DNA of 64,000 bases from Metaclostridioides mangenotii (GTDB lineage Bacteria; Bacillota; Clostridia; Peptostreptococcales; Peptostreptococcaceae), in NCBI RefSeq assembly GCF_018917235.1, contig NZ_JAHLOF010000001.1, positions 372,001 through 436,000 on the forward strand, read 5' to 3'. The notes beneath the pieces were generated by a model. That model had not been told where the DNA came from and searched no databases. It saw only the letters and a program-made list of their open reading frames with translations. The translations under genes and the position numbers were made by a program. Below are positions 1-9,305 of the stretch, piece after piece. Each line of letters opens with the position of its first letter. Within the stretch, counting starts at the first letter, position 1.

Positions 1-1014
1 TATAAATTTTATATCATCATCTGCAAAACACTCTGCTTCATCTATAAATATTCCTTTGAACATATTTTTATTTTTTATTATATTTTCAGCTTGTTTGACT
101 AAATTTTTAAATGTTTTCTCATAATCATTTTTTAACATAGTATAGTCAAGTATTAGACTATATTTTTTAGTTAGTTTAAATATAAATGACCCAAATGTAT
201 GAACTTCTAAGTTGTGGTTGTCCTTATATAGTATCTCAAGTAGTTCTCTTAATTCATTGCATGACTGCTTATTGTGAGTAAATATTAGAAAATTATGATG
301 TGGATACACTTTTGCTAATTTTATGGCTCTAGAAACCATTATTGATGTTTTACCAGTACCCGAAGCTCCTTCTATTAAAGAGTCGCCATAGTTTATAGAT
401 ATAGCATCTTTAATTTGACTCTCTTCCATCATAGTAGCTGTATACTCATAGTCATCATTATAAAAAGAAATTTTTTTGAATTTTTCATTTAGATGCAAAG
501 AATCATTTATTAGATAGTACTCTGAGCAAACTTCTAATAAATATAAATTTAAGCTCACTTCATTGTTCTCTTTTGGTAAGTATTCATCTAAAGATTCCTC
601 TTCATTTATCAATTGTAAAAACTTAATTTTATCTATAACATGATTTTTAACAAAATCATCAAACCCAAAACTATCGTGAATTTCTACATAAGGCATGACG
701 AATACATAATTATAACTTATATTTCTAAAATTGAGGTTCATTTTATTTTTCAAAAGATCAAATTCCTCGTCCATAACTTCTATCAGTTCTTCTTCCAATA
801 TTGAGAATATATCTTCAGTAGTTTCTACAAATTTTATGAATAAAGGTTTATTGTCTTTTATATACAATAAATCAGTATTTATCCCTTTAAAAGGAGTAAC
901 CTTTGGAATAATCTTAGAATTTTTATCTAACTCTAATATTTCAAAAAAACTTTTTTCAATTTCTTTAATCTTTAGGGCATCTAATTGGGATCTTATATCT
1001 ACATATTGAATCAC
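1..1014 (-). CDS. UvrD/Rep-like superfamily I helicase, 3' end outside the window
   Basis: The first 338 codons of a minus-strand gene are present; the rest lies beyond base 1. After about 200 residues without recognisable motifs comes a P-loop (GASGTGKT), then a stretch ending in FIDEAE, the Walker B/motif II form typical of UvrD/Rep-like superfamily I ATPases. The start is the GTG at 1014, preceded by AAGGAGG nine bases upstream. The product is probably a cytoplasmic ATP-dependent DNA/RNA helicase or a related P-loop ATPase with a family-specific N-terminal region. The helicase C-terminal motifs cannot be checked, so the exact subfamily is open. It is separated from rny by a terminator and appears to have its own promoter. 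Confidence 0.75.
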   Translation of the reverse strand, partial: MIQYVDIRSQLDALKIKEIEKSFFEILELDKNSKIIPKVTPFKGINTDLLYIKDNKPLFIKFVETTEDIFSILEEELIEVMDEEFDLLKNKMNLNFRNISYNYVFVMPYVEIHDSFGFDDFVKNHVIDKIKFLQLINEEESLDEYLPKENNEVSLNLYLLEVCSEYYLINDSLHLNEKFKKISFYNDDYEYTATMMEESQIKDAISINYGDSLIEGASGTGKTSIMVSRAIKLAKVYPHHNFLIFTHNKQSCNELRELLEILYKDNHNLEVHTFGSFIFKLTKKYSLILDYTMLKNDYEKTFKNLVKQAENIIKNKNMFKGIFIDEAECFADDDIKFI

Positions 1015-1032
1015 TTATAACTACCTCCTTAT

Positions 1033-1050
1033 GTTATAAATAATTATAAC
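1033..1050 (-). promoter_or_regulatory. Promoter -10 and overlapping inverted repeat before the helicase gene
   Basis: GTTATAA and TTATAAC form a perfect 7-bp inverted repeat with a 4-bp spacer. Its minus strand contains TATAAT (1043-1048), about 30 bases before the GTG start. No good -35 is visible. The dyad would overlap the -10, so it could be an operator, although AT-rich palindromes also arise by chance. Confidence 0.4.
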
Positions 1051-1070
1051 ATTAAAACTAAGCTTTTATA

Positions 1071-1112
1071 TAAAAAACCACAATAAATAGAATGATATCT
1101 ATAAATTGTGGT
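1071..1112 (-). terminator. Intrinsic terminator after rny
   Basis: An 8-bp stem (ACCACAAT pairing with ATTGTGGT, 1077-1084 with 1105-1112) is followed on the minus strand by six T residues. It lies 13 bases past the rny stop. Confidence 0.75.
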
Positions 1113-1124
1113 CTTTACTTCTAA

Positions 1125-2663
1125 TTATTTAGCATATTCTATTGCTCTAGTTTCCCTTATTATGCTTACTTTTATTTGTCCAGGATACTCAAGTTCCTCT
1201 TCAATTTTCTTAGTCATATCTCTTGCTAATAAGTGTAATTCTTCATCGTTAACATCTTCTGGTTTAACCATGATTCTGATTTCTCTACCAGCTTGTATAG
1301 CATACGATTTTTCTACACCGTCATATGAGCTAGCTATTTCTTCTAACTTTTCTAGTCTCTTAATATAAGCTTCTAAAGTCTCTCTTCTGGCTCCTGGTCT
1401 GGCCGCAGATATTGCATCTGCCGCTGTTACTAAAACAGCTTCTACTGATTGAGGTTCGTAGTCACCATGATGTGTACTCATAGCATGTATTACCTCTTTA
1501 GATTCCTTGTATCTTCTAAGTAAATCCATACCTATTTCTACATGAGTACCTTCCATTTCGTGGTCAACAGCCTTGCCTATATCGTGTACTAACCCAGCTC
1601 TTTTAGCAAGTCTTACATCAGCACCTATTTCAGCTGCCATTATACCTGCTAAATGAGCAACTTCTATTGAATGTTTAAGTACATTTTGTCCGTAACTTGT
1701 TCTGTAGTTAAGTCTTCCAAGGAGTCTGATAATTTCTGGATGAAGCCCGTGAACACCTGTTTCAAATGCAGCTTGCTCACCGTATTCTTTGATAATATTG
1801 TCGACTTCTTTTTTAGCCTTCTCTACCATTTCCTCTATTCTAGCAGGGTGGATTCTTCCATCTGCTATAAGTTTTTCAAGAGCAATTCTTGCAATTTCTC
1901 TTCTAATTGGGTCAAATCCTGATAAAATTACTGCTTCTGGAGTATCATCTATTATAAGATCTATACCAGTTAGAGTCTCTAAGGTTCTTATATTTCTACC
2001 TTCTCTACCAATTATTCTACCTTTCATCTCGTCATTCGGAAGATTTACTACTGTTACAGTAGTCTCTGCCACATGATCAGCAGCACATTTTTGAATAGCA
2101 TATCCAATAATCTCTCTCGACTTTTTATCTGCTTCTTCTTTTGCCTGCGTTTCAACTTCTTTAATCATCATAGACATTTCACGTCTAACATCTCTTTCTG
2201 CATTGCTTAAGATTATCTCTTTAGCTCTGTCAGATGTTATACCTGATATGCCTTCTAACTTAGATAGTTGCTGTGCTTTGATCTCTTCTACTTCATTTTC
2301 TTTTTCTTGTGCTAATTTTAGCTTATCTGCTAAATTAGATTCTTTGGTTTCTAAGTTCTGTAATTTCTTATCTAAAACTTCTTCTTTTTGTATTACTCTT
2401 TTTTCATATCTTTGTACTTCGTTTCTTCTTTCTTTATTCTCTCTTTCAGCTTCTGATCTCCATTTGTGGATCTCTTCTTTCGCTTCTAATAATTTTTCCT
2501 TTTGTACCGTTTCGGAGTCTCGATGTGCTTTATCTATTATTTCTTTAGCTAAGTTTTCGGCTTGGCCAACTTTTGCTTCAGATACGTTCTTTCTAACAAT
2601 ATATCCTGCTAAAATACCAATAATTGCACATATAATACCTATTACAATCTCTATGACATCCAC
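1125..2663 (-). CDS. rny: Ribonuclease Y
   Basis: Membrane-anchored endoribonuclease that starts mRNA decay. The 512-residue product has the usual family length. It has one N-terminal transmembrane helix (about residues 5-25), a long charged coiled coil (about 30-190), a KH RNA-binding domain containing [10 protein letters not shown] (about 215-225), and an HD domain with the metal-binding HDIGKA motif near residue 363. AAAGGAGG lies only three bases before the ATG, an unusually tight spacing, but no better start is visible. The gene stands alone, downstream of recA, with its own leader and terminator. Confidence 0.97.
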   Translation of the reverse strand: MDVIEIVIGIICAIIGILAGYIVRKNVSEAKVGQAENLAKEIIDKAHRDSETVQKEKLLEAKEEIHKWRSEAERENKERRNEVQRYEKRVIQKEEVLDKKLQNLETKESNLADKLKLAQEKENEVEEIKAQQLSKLEGISGITSDRAKEIILSNAERDVRREMSMMIKEVETQAKEEADKKSREIIGYAIQKCAADHVAETTVTVVNLPNDEMKGRIIGREGRNIRTLETLTGIDLIIDDTPEAVILSGFDPIRREIARIALEKLIADGRIHPARIEEMVEKAKKEVDNIIKEYGEQAAFETGVHGLHPEIIRLLGRLNYRTSYGQNVLKHSIEVAHLAGIMAAEIGADVRLAKRAGLVHDIGKAVDHEMEGTHVEIGMDLLRRYKESKEVIHAMSTHHGDYEPQSVEAVLVTAADAISAARPGARRETLEAYIKRLEKLEEIASSYDGVEKSYAIQAGREIRIMVKPEDVNDEELHLLARDMTKKIEEELEYPGQIKVSIIRETRAIEYAK

Positions 2664-2681
2664 CTCCTTTTCATTAGTTAT

Positions 2682-2715
2682 TAAACTAAAACGTCATTTA
2701 GTAAACCAAAACGTC
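2682..2715 (-). repeat. Two 14-bp direct repeats in the rny leader
   Basis: TAAACTAAAACGTC (2682-2695) and TAAACCAAAACGTC (2702-2715) match at 13 of 14 bases and start exactly 20 bp apart. They lie between a possible TATAAT -10 near 2745 and the rny ribosome-binding site. They could be a protein site on DNA or RNA, or a small duplication. Confidence 0.55.
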
Positions 2716-2896
2716 GTAAATTTGATAAAAATATCCTCATTAATTATAGTAAAACAATGCTCTTAAATTAAATTTATATATTTTACCCTCATTTAATTTT
2801 ATAATCTTTTCTATATTGTGTCAAGCTAATCAGGAGTGTGGAATGCCTTTTATTACCTATTAATTTCATATAATCTTCTTAAGTCTATTTCTCAAT

Positions 2897-3949
2897 TTAT
2901 ACTTGCTCAACATCTACCTTTTTATTTTCTTCTTTATCATCTGCTTCACCAGTAGAATCTAACTCATAGAACGCTCTGACTTTTGCATTTATTTCATCAG
3001 CTAAATCTTGGTTGTCGTCTAAGAATTTTTTAACATTTTCTCTACCTTGTCCAAGTTTTGTATCTTCATAGTTATACCATGAACCAGATTTTTTAACTAT
3101 ATCTATGTTAGCTGCTATATCAAGTAGATCTCCTACCTTAGAGATACCTTCTCCGTACATTATATCGAACTCAGCTTGTTTAAATGGAGGGGCAACTTTA
3201 TTTTTAACAACTTTTACTCTAGTTCTGTTTCCTATTATTTTATCTCCTTGCTTGATACTGTCGATTCTTCTAACATCAAGTCTAACTGATGAATAGAACT
3301 TAAGAGCACGTCCTCCAGTTGTTGTCTCAGGATTTCCAAACATAATTCCAACTTTTTCTCTAAGTTGGTTTATAAATATTGCTACACAGTTAGATTTTTT
3401 GATAGAACCAGTTAATTTTCTAAGAGCTTGAGACATAAGTCTAGCTTGAAGGCCCACATGAGAATCTCCCATATCCCCATCTATCTCTGCCTTTGGAACA
3501 AGAGCCGCAACTGAGTCTACTACTATAATATCTATAGCACCACTTCTTATAAGCGCCTCAGCTATCTCTAGTGCTTGCTCTCCAGTGTCAGGTTGTGAAA
3601 TTATAAGGTTGTCTACATCAACACCAAGTGCCTTTGCGTAAACTGGATCAAGTGCATGCTCTGCATCTATGAAAGCTGCGATCCCGCCATTTTTTTGTGC
3701 TTCTGCAACACTATGAAGTGCTACAGTCGTTTTACCTGATGATTCTGGTCCATATATTTCAACTATTCTTCCTCTTGGAAGTCCACCGATACCTACAGCT
3801 ATATCAAGCCCTAAAGCTCCTGTAGGTATAACATCTATAGACATTGAAGTGGCTTCTCCAAGTTTCATTACAGATCCTTTACCAAAGTCTTTTTCAATTT
3901 TCCCCAACGCCTCATTTAAGGCTTTTAATTTTTCTTGATCAACGCTCAT
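2897..3949 (-). CDS. recA: Recombinase RecA
   Basis: ATP-dependent strand-exchange protein for homologous recombination and trigger of LexA self-cleavage. The 350-residue length is standard. It has a Walker A GPESSGKT (about residues 66-73), Walker [11 protein letters not shown], the DNA-binding loop 2 region beginning [11 protein letters not shown], and an acidic C-terminal tail rich in Asp and Glu. The ATG start follows AAGGGAT. The gene is monocistronic between pgsA and rny. A promoter (TTGACT, 17 bp, TATAAT) and a LexA-type box just downstream indicate SOS control. Confidence 0.99.
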   Translation of the reverse strand: MSVDQEKLKALNEALGKIEKDFGKGSVMKLGEATSMSIDVIPTGALGLDIAVGIGGLPRGRIVEIYGPESSGKTTVALHSVAEAQKNGGIAAFIDAEHALDPVYAKALGVDVDNLIISQPDTGEQALEIAEALIRSGAIDIIVVDSVAALVPKAEIDGDMGDSHVGLQARLMSQALRKLTGSIKKSNCVAIFINQLREKVGIMFGNPETTTGGRALKFYSSVRLDVRRIDSIKQGDKIIGNRTRVKVVKNKVAPPFKQAEFDIMYGEGISKVGDLLDIAANIDIVKKSGSWYNYEDTKLGQGRENVKKFLDDNQDLADEINAKVRAFYELDSTGEADDKEENKKVDVEQV

Positions 3950-3980
3950 CTCAATACCATCCCTTCATATATATAAAATC

Positions 3981-3992
3981 AAACATTTGTTC
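3981..3992 (-). promoter_or_regulatory. LexA (SOS) box of recA
   Basis: On the minus strand this reads GAACAAATGTTT, which fits the clostridial LexA pattern GAAC-N4-GTTT/C. It lies about 15 bases past the -10 hexamer, where bound LexA would block transcription. Confidence 0.75.
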
Positions 3993-4006
3993 TTTGTCGT
4001 ATATTA

Positions 4007-4035
4007 ATTATATATCATAATATTAATAGAGTCAA
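4007..4035 (-). promoter_or_regulatory. recA promoter
   Basis: TTGACT (4030-4035) and TATAAT (4007-4012) are separated by exactly 17 bp on the minus strand, a near-consensus housekeeping promoter. It predicts a transcript start near 4000 and a leader of about 50 bases. Confidence 0.8.
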
Positions 4036-4296
4036 TTTAAAAAATGCATTACTCCTAATTTTTTATTTTTACATTCCATATCTTATTTATTAACATTTTT
4101 GCCTCTCGCTAAACATGTAATTTCTATCAATAAAAATAAATTTTATTAGATTATTAAACGAACGCAATATTCATAAAATAGAAAATAGGCATGAGGTTAG
4201 AAAACCATTACATGCCCATTTAAATAACTTATTTTTTTTATTATTAAATATAATTGCTAGTCTATTATCTAGTGTAATTACATTTTTAATTGTAAT
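4036..4296. other. Gap between the recA promoter and pgsA
   Basis: The whole recA-pgsA gap (3950-4296) holds the recA leader, LexA box and promoter at its left end and the pgsA terminator at 4178-4216. I see no gene or other signal in 4036-4177 or 4217-4296, which are simply AT-rich. Confidence 0.6.
4178..4216 (-). terminator. Terminator after pgsA
   Basis: GGCATG (4188-4193) pairs with CATGCC (4211-4216), and an inner GGTT/AACC stem closes on a 4-base loop. A T-rich stretch follows on the minus strand. It closes the ftsK-mnmH-pgsA transcription unit. Confidence 0.7.
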
Positions 4297-4839
4297 CTAT
4301 TTGCTATCCATAAATAATCCCCTATTCTTGTACAAATACTCTCCTCCAGAATATAGAGTAAGCAATGTTGCTATTAGTATAAGAACATCACCAAATTTAA
4401 GTAGATATATATTATAGAAGTGAGCTCCTAAAAGCAGAATTGCTATAGAAACCATTTGAGTTATAGTTTTAAGTTTTCCACTTGATCCCGCAGCTATTAC
4501 TTTTCCGTCAGCCGCAGCTATAGCTCTTAGAATACTAACAGTAAGCTCTCTTGCAACTATTATTATAACCATCCAACTTCTAACAAGACCTACTTCAACC
4601 ATACATATAAGTACTGATATAACTAATAACTTGTCAGCAAGAGGGTCCATAAATTTTCCAAAGTCGGTAATTAAATTGTCTCTTCTAGCTATATATCCAT
4701 CTAGCGCATCTGTAACCGATGCAATTATAAATATAACGCACGAAATAAGAAATCCATTTGGAATATTTAGTAACATAAGTAATACTAATATTGGTATCAG
4801 CAATATTCTAAATAGAGTTAACTTATTGGGTAAGTTCAT
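4297..4839 (-). CDS. pgsA: CDP-diacylglycerol-glycerol-3-phosphate 3-phosphatidyltransferase
   Basis: Integral membrane enzyme making phosphatidylglycerophosphate, the committed step to phosphatidylglycerol. The 180-residue length is usual. The CDP-alcohol phosphotransferase signature is complete: DALDGYIARR followed by GKFMDPLADK, giving the DG-AR-G-D-D arrangement (about residues 43-71). Four to five hydrophobic segments span the chain. GAGGAG lies eight bases before the ATG. It is 30 bases after mnmH and probably co-transcribed with it. Confidence 0.96.
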   Translation of the reverse strand: MNLPNKLTLFRILLIPILVLLMLLNIPNGFLISCVIFIIASVTDALDGYIARRDNLITDFGKFMDPLADKLLVISVLICMVEVGLVRSWMVIIIVARELTVSILRAIAAADGKVIAAGSSGKLKTITQMVSIAILLLGAHFYNIYLLKFGDVLILIATLLTLYSGGEYLYKNRGLFMDSK

Positions 4840-4869
4840 ACAAACATCTCCTCAATTTACAATAATATC

Positions 4870-5925
4870 TTAATTTTCTTTTTGATTAATAAGTAATCGA
4901 TTGTAGTAATCTAAAACCTTATCTAAGGCTTTAGTCTCATCATCAAAACTTACAACCTCATCGTATTCATATTTTTCTATTGAATGCATATAAAGTGGAT
5001 CGTAATATTCTATTAAGTACCTCTCCACTACCTCTTCGTACTTTTTAGTGTCTAAAAGTTCAAGATATTCATCGATAACTTTGTTGCTAAGTCTCTTCCT
5101 AAACTTATTTATACATTCTTTAAGATCATCTATATTTTCCTCATTTTTAGAATAAATATAATCTCTGCACAATCTTTCTACTCTATTTTTCAGATTAACT
5201 TCTAGTATTATATGGTAACAATCACCGACCATAGATTCATATATCTCGTTTGGAACGGAATTATGACCAACTCGTTTACTTTCACTTTCAACAAATATTA
5301 AATCTTCTTTTGAAAAATAAAATTTTTCAAATATTTCCGTCTCAAACATTTTTTGAGACGGAGATTTAACATCAAAAGTTATAAAGCCAAATATTGATCC
5401 ACTGTTTTTAGCTAAACCTTCAAGATCTAATACGTCTATACCTTTATCTTCTAACATATGAAGTAAATCTGTTTTTCCTACACCCGTAAGTCCGTGTACG
5501 GATATTAGTTTCTTTTTATCCATGGCTATCTTAAAATAATCTAGCACAAAGTTTCTGTACGATTTGTATCCACCCTCTAATTGGTAAACATTTATACCCA
5601 GTGATGAGATAACATTTGTAATACTTCCACTCCTCATTCCGCCTCTTGCACAGTATACGACCATATTGTCATATTCATTTGCAAGCTTAGAAAGCTCTAA
5701 ATACATATCTTTAAGTTTATAAGATACGTAATCAAAACCTTTCTGAATGGCTTCATGCTTTCCCAGCATCTTGTATATAGTTCCGACTTCTTTATGCTCA
5801 TCATTCATAAATAATGGCATATTTATAGCATTTAATATATGATCCTCTTCGTACTCACTCTCTGTTCTAACATCTATAAAAATTACCTTTTCTAAGTTTA
5901 GAGCTTCTTCAATCTCTACTGTCAT
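4870..5925 (-). CDS. mnmH: tRNA 2-selenouridine synthase (rhodanese/P-loop)
   Basis: Converts 2-thiouridine at the tRNA wobble position to 2-selenouridine through a geranylated intermediate, using selenophosphate. The N-terminal rhodanese domain has the catalytic loop YCARGGMRSG with Cys92. A P-loop, GLTGVGKT (145-152), opens the C-terminal half. The 351-residue length is normal. It starts directly after the ftsK stop, with GAAGGTGA of the ftsK end as ribosome-binding site, so translation is probably coupled. No selD is in the window. Its 2-thiouridine substrate is made by MnmA, encoded at 58830-59909. Confidence 0.93.
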   Translation of the reverse strand: MTVEIEEALNLEKVIFIDVRTESEYEEDHILNAINMPLFMNDEHKEVGTIYKMLGKHEAIQKGFDYVSYKLKDMYLELSKLANEYDNMVVYCARGGMRSGSITNVISSLGINVYQLEGGYKSYRNFVLDYFKIAMDKKKLISVHGLTGVGKTDLLHMLEDKGIDVLDLEGLAKNSGSIFGFITFDVKSPSQKMFETEIFEKFYFSKEDLIFVESESKRVGHNSVPNEIYESMVGDCYHIILEVNLKNRVERLCRDYIYSKNEENIDDLKECINKFRKRLSNKVIDEYLELLDTKKYEEVVERYLIEYYDPLYMHSIEKYEYDEVVSFDDETKALDKVLDYYNRLLINQKEN

Positions 5926-8364
5926 TTAATTTTCACCTTCTAAATCCTCTTTACTTATTAATACTTTTCTAGGTTTGCTTCCTTCACTTTGACCGACTAT
6001 GCCTCTTTCTTGCATTGAGTCTATAAGTCTAGCTGCTCTGTTAAATCCTATTTTAAACCTTCTTTGTAACATAGATGCTGATGCTTGACCGCTATCTACA
6101 ACAAGCTCGATAGCCTCATGTAGAAATTCATCTTCATCATCCGTTTTAGAAGTAGTGACCTTAGAAATTGTTTCTATTATTTCTTCTTCATACTGAACTT
6201 CGTCTTTTACTTGATCTTTCACGAAGTCTATAACTCTTTCTGACTCTCCTTCAGAAATAAAAGCCCCTTGAAGTCTAACTGGCTTTGAAGCACCTAAAGG
6301 GTAGAATAACATATCTCCCTTTCCAAGAAGTTTCTCAGCTCCTCCGGTATCTAGTATAGTTCTTGAATCTGTTTGAGAAGAAACAGCAAAAGCTATTCTA
6401 GATGGAATATTTGCTTTAATAACACCAGTAATTACGTCCACTGATGGTCTTTGTGTTGCAACAATTAAGTGCATTCCAGCTGCCCTTGCCATTTGAGCTA
6501 ATCTACAGATATAATCTTCAACATCATTTGCACTCGCCATCATTAAATCTGCAAGCTCGTCTATTATTATTACTATCTTAGGTAGTTTATCATCAGTTAT
6601 TTTTTCATTGTATCCACTTATATCTTTTACTTGGTTTTCAGCAAATAATTTATATCTTCTATTCATTTCTACAACTGCCCAATTAAGTGCATTTGCCGCT
6701 TTCTTAGGATCTGTAACAACAGGTATTAGCAAATGTGGTATACCGTTGTAGTTGGCAAGCTCAACAACTTTTGGATCTATTAGAAGTAATTTAACTTCAT
6801 CAGGATTGGCTTTATAAAGTATACTACTTATTAGCGTATTTACACACACACTTTTACCTGATCCAGTAGATCCTGCTATTAAAAGGTGAGGCATCTTGCC
6901 TATATCCCCTATTATTATATTACCAGCTACGTCTTTGCCTAGTCCCATCGCTAACGGAGAGTTAAAGTTATTAAACTCATCACTTTCTAATATTTCTCTA
7001 GCAGTTACCATTTGAGCCTCTTCATTAGGAACCTCTATCCCTATTGCGCTCTTACCTGGTATAGGAGCTTCAATCCTTATACTCTTTGCAGCTAAACTTA
7101 GAGCTATATCATCAGTTAGATTAACTATTTTACTAACTTTTACTCCTGGACTTGGCTGTATCTCATATCTAGTTATTGTAGGTCCAACAGTAACTTGATT
7201 AATTTTAGCTTCAACTCCGAAATCAGCAAGAGTCTTTTCTAAAAGAGCTGCGTTTTTTAATACTCTCTTTTTACCATTTTCATCAGCTTTCTTAGGAGCC
7301 TTGTTTAGTAGGTCTATGCTAGGTTTTTTATAGTTATCATAGTTAGTTTTAGCAATACCCATAGGTTGAGTAGCATCTAAGATATTGATATCAGCTGCAT
7401 TAGTCTTTTTATTGTTTGAATTCGTAGTAAACGCATTAGTTTTTTCATCAGTGCTCTGAGGTTTGTCTCCAGCCTTTTGTAGCTCTTTAAGCACATCTAA
7501 CTCCGGCATACTAGAAGTACCTTCTAATATTTCAAGGTATTCGTCTTCAGCCTTATTAAATCCAACTATTTTTATAGTTTTATCATCTACATCATCTAAG
7601 CCATCTGAATCTGTTACATTACTATCATTTATAATTGGCTCATCTTTATCCTTGTTTTTAGAGAACATCTTCTTGAAAAATCCTGTTTTTTCAGGCATTG
7701 TAGCTTCGTCAACTTCATCTGTCATAATATTTACAGCAGATTTTTTCATATTTGACATCTTTTCCTTAAAACTCATTTTGCTAGCTTCTGGATCCTTTGA
7801 CATTATCTTTAGTCCATTTATCATATCTTTTATTGATATATTAAAAATAAATAATGCTGATATTATCAGCGCAAATAAACTTATAAGCCATGCTCCAAAT
7901 ACTCCAAATACTTTAGTCATATAAAAGGATATTGTAGTTGAAATAAGCCCACAACCAGTACCCTTTACTCCCATATCCATAACATCACTTATCATATTAG
8001 CTTTTAGCGGGCTATCCACTGGTAGACTACGGACATTTAATAAACCATAAAATACAAATATAAACAGTATTGCTATATAGTATAATTTCGTCTTTCTAAA
8101 TCTGTATATGTATTCGTTACCATCAAAAAATCCTAAAATCCCAGTCAGGATAAATAAAAATGGAATAACTATAGAAAGTCCACCAAATAGACCTTTAAAT
8201 AAACCCTGCATCACTGATGGAAGCCATCCATTTGTATTAGAATTTAAACTATATAAAAGAAAAATCCCTATAAATATTGTAATTAGATTATGGTATTCAG
8301 AGTTAAAGCCTAACTTACTGCCCTTCTTTTTTTTCTTTTTCTTCTTTTTAGTGTTAGTGGCCAT
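5926..8364 (-). CDS. ftsK: DNA translocase FtsK/SpoIIIE
   Basis: Septal DNA pump that clears chromosomes from the division or sporulation septum. The 812-residue product has a lysine-rich cytoplasmic start (nine Lys in a row), about four to five N-terminal membrane helices (roughly 30-175), an acidic Ser/Asn-rich linker, the RecA-like motor with Walker [10 protein letters not shown], and a C-terminal winged-helix gamma domain that recognises oriented DNA sites. GGGGAG lies nine bases before the ATG. Whether it is the FtsK or SpoIIIE functional type cannot be told from one copy. Confidence 0.95.
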   Translation of the reverse strand: MATNTKKKKKKKKKGSKLGFNSEYHNLITIFIGIFLLYSLNSNTNGWLPSVMQGLFKGLFGGLSIVIPFLFILTGILGFFDGNEYIYRFRKTKLYYIAILFIFVFYGLLNVRSLPVDSPLKANMISDVMDMGVKGTGCGLISTTISFYMTKVFGVFGAWLISLFALIISALFIFNISIKDMINGLKIMSKDPEASKMSFKEKMSNMKKSAVNIMTDEVDEATMPEKTGFFKKMFSKNKDKDEPIINDSNVTDSDGLDDVDDKTIKIVGFNKAEDEYLEILEGTSSMPELDVLKELQKAGDKPQSTDEKTNAFTTNSNNKKTNAADINILDATQPMGIAKTNYDNYKKPSIDLLNKAPKKADENGKKRVLKNAALLEKTLADFGVEAKINQVTVGPTITRYEIQPSPGVKVSKIVNLTDDIALSLAAKSIRIEAPIPGKSAIGIEVPNEEAQMVTAREILESDEFNNFNSPLAMGLGKDVAGNIIIGDIGKMPHLLIAGSTGSGKSVCVNTLISSILYKANPDEVKLLLIDPKVVELANYNGIPHLLIPVVTDPKKAANALNWAVVEMNRRYKLFAENQVKDISGYNEKITDDKLPKIVIIIDELADLMMASANDVEDYICRLAQMARAAGMHLIVATQRPSVDVITGVIKANIPSRIAFAVSSQTDSRTILDTGGAEKLLGKGDMLFYPLGASKPVRLQGAFISEGESERVIDFVKDQVKDEVQYEEEIIETISKVTTSKTDDEDEFLHEAIELVVDSGQASASMLQRRFKIGFNRAARLIDSMQERGIVGQSEGSKPRKVLISKEDLEGEN

Positions 8365-8397
8365 AAAAAATCACTCCCCATTTTACATGTTAAAGGC

Positions 8398-8434
8398 TTA
8401 AAAACAAAAAGTGCTAATGTCTAAACACTAACAC
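8398..8434 (-). terminator. Terminator after tepA
   Basis: GTGCTAATGT (8411-8420) pairs, with two wobbles, with the arm ending at 8434. The minus strand continues into a run of T residues interrupted by one G. It separates tepA from ftsK. Confidence 0.65.
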
Positions 8435-8504
8435 CTCTGTTTTGCTTACATAATTATAGCATAAAGTATCTAAAATAAACAAACTTATTTGATTTCGTAA
8501 CAAT

Positions 8505-9224
8505 TTAGTAATCTTTATCCTCATCTTCTTCAATCAACTCTCTTAGTTTATTTATAGCATCTTTAAGTCCTCCAACTTCATTGATAAGACCGTACTCAAC
8601 TGCCTCTTTACCGATAAGTACACTACCAACATCACTTACTAACTCATCTCTAGAATGCATTAATTTTTCTACATCCTTTTTCTTAATACTTGAGGTTCTA
8701 GTGATAAACTGTGTAATCCTCTCTTGCATCTTTTTAAAATATTCAAATGTTTCATTAACGCCAATTACCAATCCTGTAGTTCTTACTGGGTGAATTACCA
8801 TAGTTGCTGTTGGAGCTATAAAAGAATAATCTCCTGCAGTCGCCAATGGTACCCCAATACTATGACTTCCTCCCAGCACTAAAGATACGACTTTTTTTGA
8901 TAGACTGTTAATTAATTCCGCAAGTGCAAGTCCTGCCTCAATATCTCCACCCATTGTATTTAAAATTACAAGAACTCCTTTTGTATCTTGACTTTCTTCA
9001 ATTGCGTAAAGAAGTGGTATTAGATGTTCATATTTCGTCGCCTTTTTTTGAGGATTATTCATATAGTGCCCTTCTATCTCACCGATAATTGTAATGCATT
9101 CAATATCTTTACTAGTTTCTGGCAAATCATTTGGCCTCCCAAGTTCTTTTACATTATCCAAACTTTCATCTACTGAAGTATCTCCGGATTCATCTTCGTT
9201 AAAATTATTTTTATAATTCTCCAT
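8505..9224 (-). CDS. tepA: ClpP-family serine protease (TepA/YmfB-like)
   Basis: ClpP-fold peptidase of the TepA type, found in spore formers between dapG and ftsK. The 239-residue product has an acidic N-terminal extension, then the nucleophile loop GGSHSIG with Ser122 and the catalytic His in VIHPV (His145). I chose the ATG at 9224 because AGGAG lies eight bases upstream; the in-frame TTG at 9242 precedes that site and is too early. In B. subtilis this family is linked to secretion and degradation of spore or signal peptides. The ribosome-binding site is part of a 12-bp inverted repeat (9228-9302). Confidence 0.9.
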   Translation of the reverse strand: MENYKNNFNEDESGDTSVDESLDNVKELGRPNDLPETSKDIECITIIGEIEGHYMNNPQKKATKYEHLIPLLYAIEESQDTKGVLVILNTMGGDIEAGLALAELINSLSKKVVSLVLGGSHSIGVPLATAGDYSFIAPTATMVIHPVRTTGLVIGVNETFEYFKKMQERITQFITRTSSIKKKDVEKLMHSRDELVSDVGSVLIGKEAVEYGLINEVGGLKDAINKLRELIEEDEDKDY

Positions 9225-9227
9225 AAC

Positions 9228-9302
9228 AAATGCTCCTATCAAATAAATATTTTAACTTAGTTTTACCAAAATCGTTAAATATATCTACTTATAGGAGCAT
9301 TT
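9228..9302 (-). promoter_or_regulatory. 12-bp inverted repeat covering the tepA ribosome-binding site
   Basis: AAATGCTCCTAT (transcribed from 9302-9291) is perfectly complementary to ATAGGAGCATTT (9239-9228), with a 51-base loop. The second arm contains the tepA AGGAG, so folding would hide it from ribosomes. No T tract follows, so it is not a terminator. Confidence 0.7.
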
Positions 9303-9305
9303 TGT

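Noticed and set aside
2203-2766. 187-residue plus-strand open frame
   Set aside because: It is antisense to rny, rich in Ser, Leu and Phe, and has no ribosome-binding site; it is a shadow of the RNase Y coiled coil.
8335-8352. Poly-A run in ftsK as a programmed frameshift site
   Set aside because: The run codes for a lysine cluster at the very N-terminus, where a frame change would give no useful product; the frame is intact.
9225-9242. Longer tepA starting at TTG 9242
   Set aside because: The AGGAG site lies downstream of that TTG and eight bases before ATG 9224.
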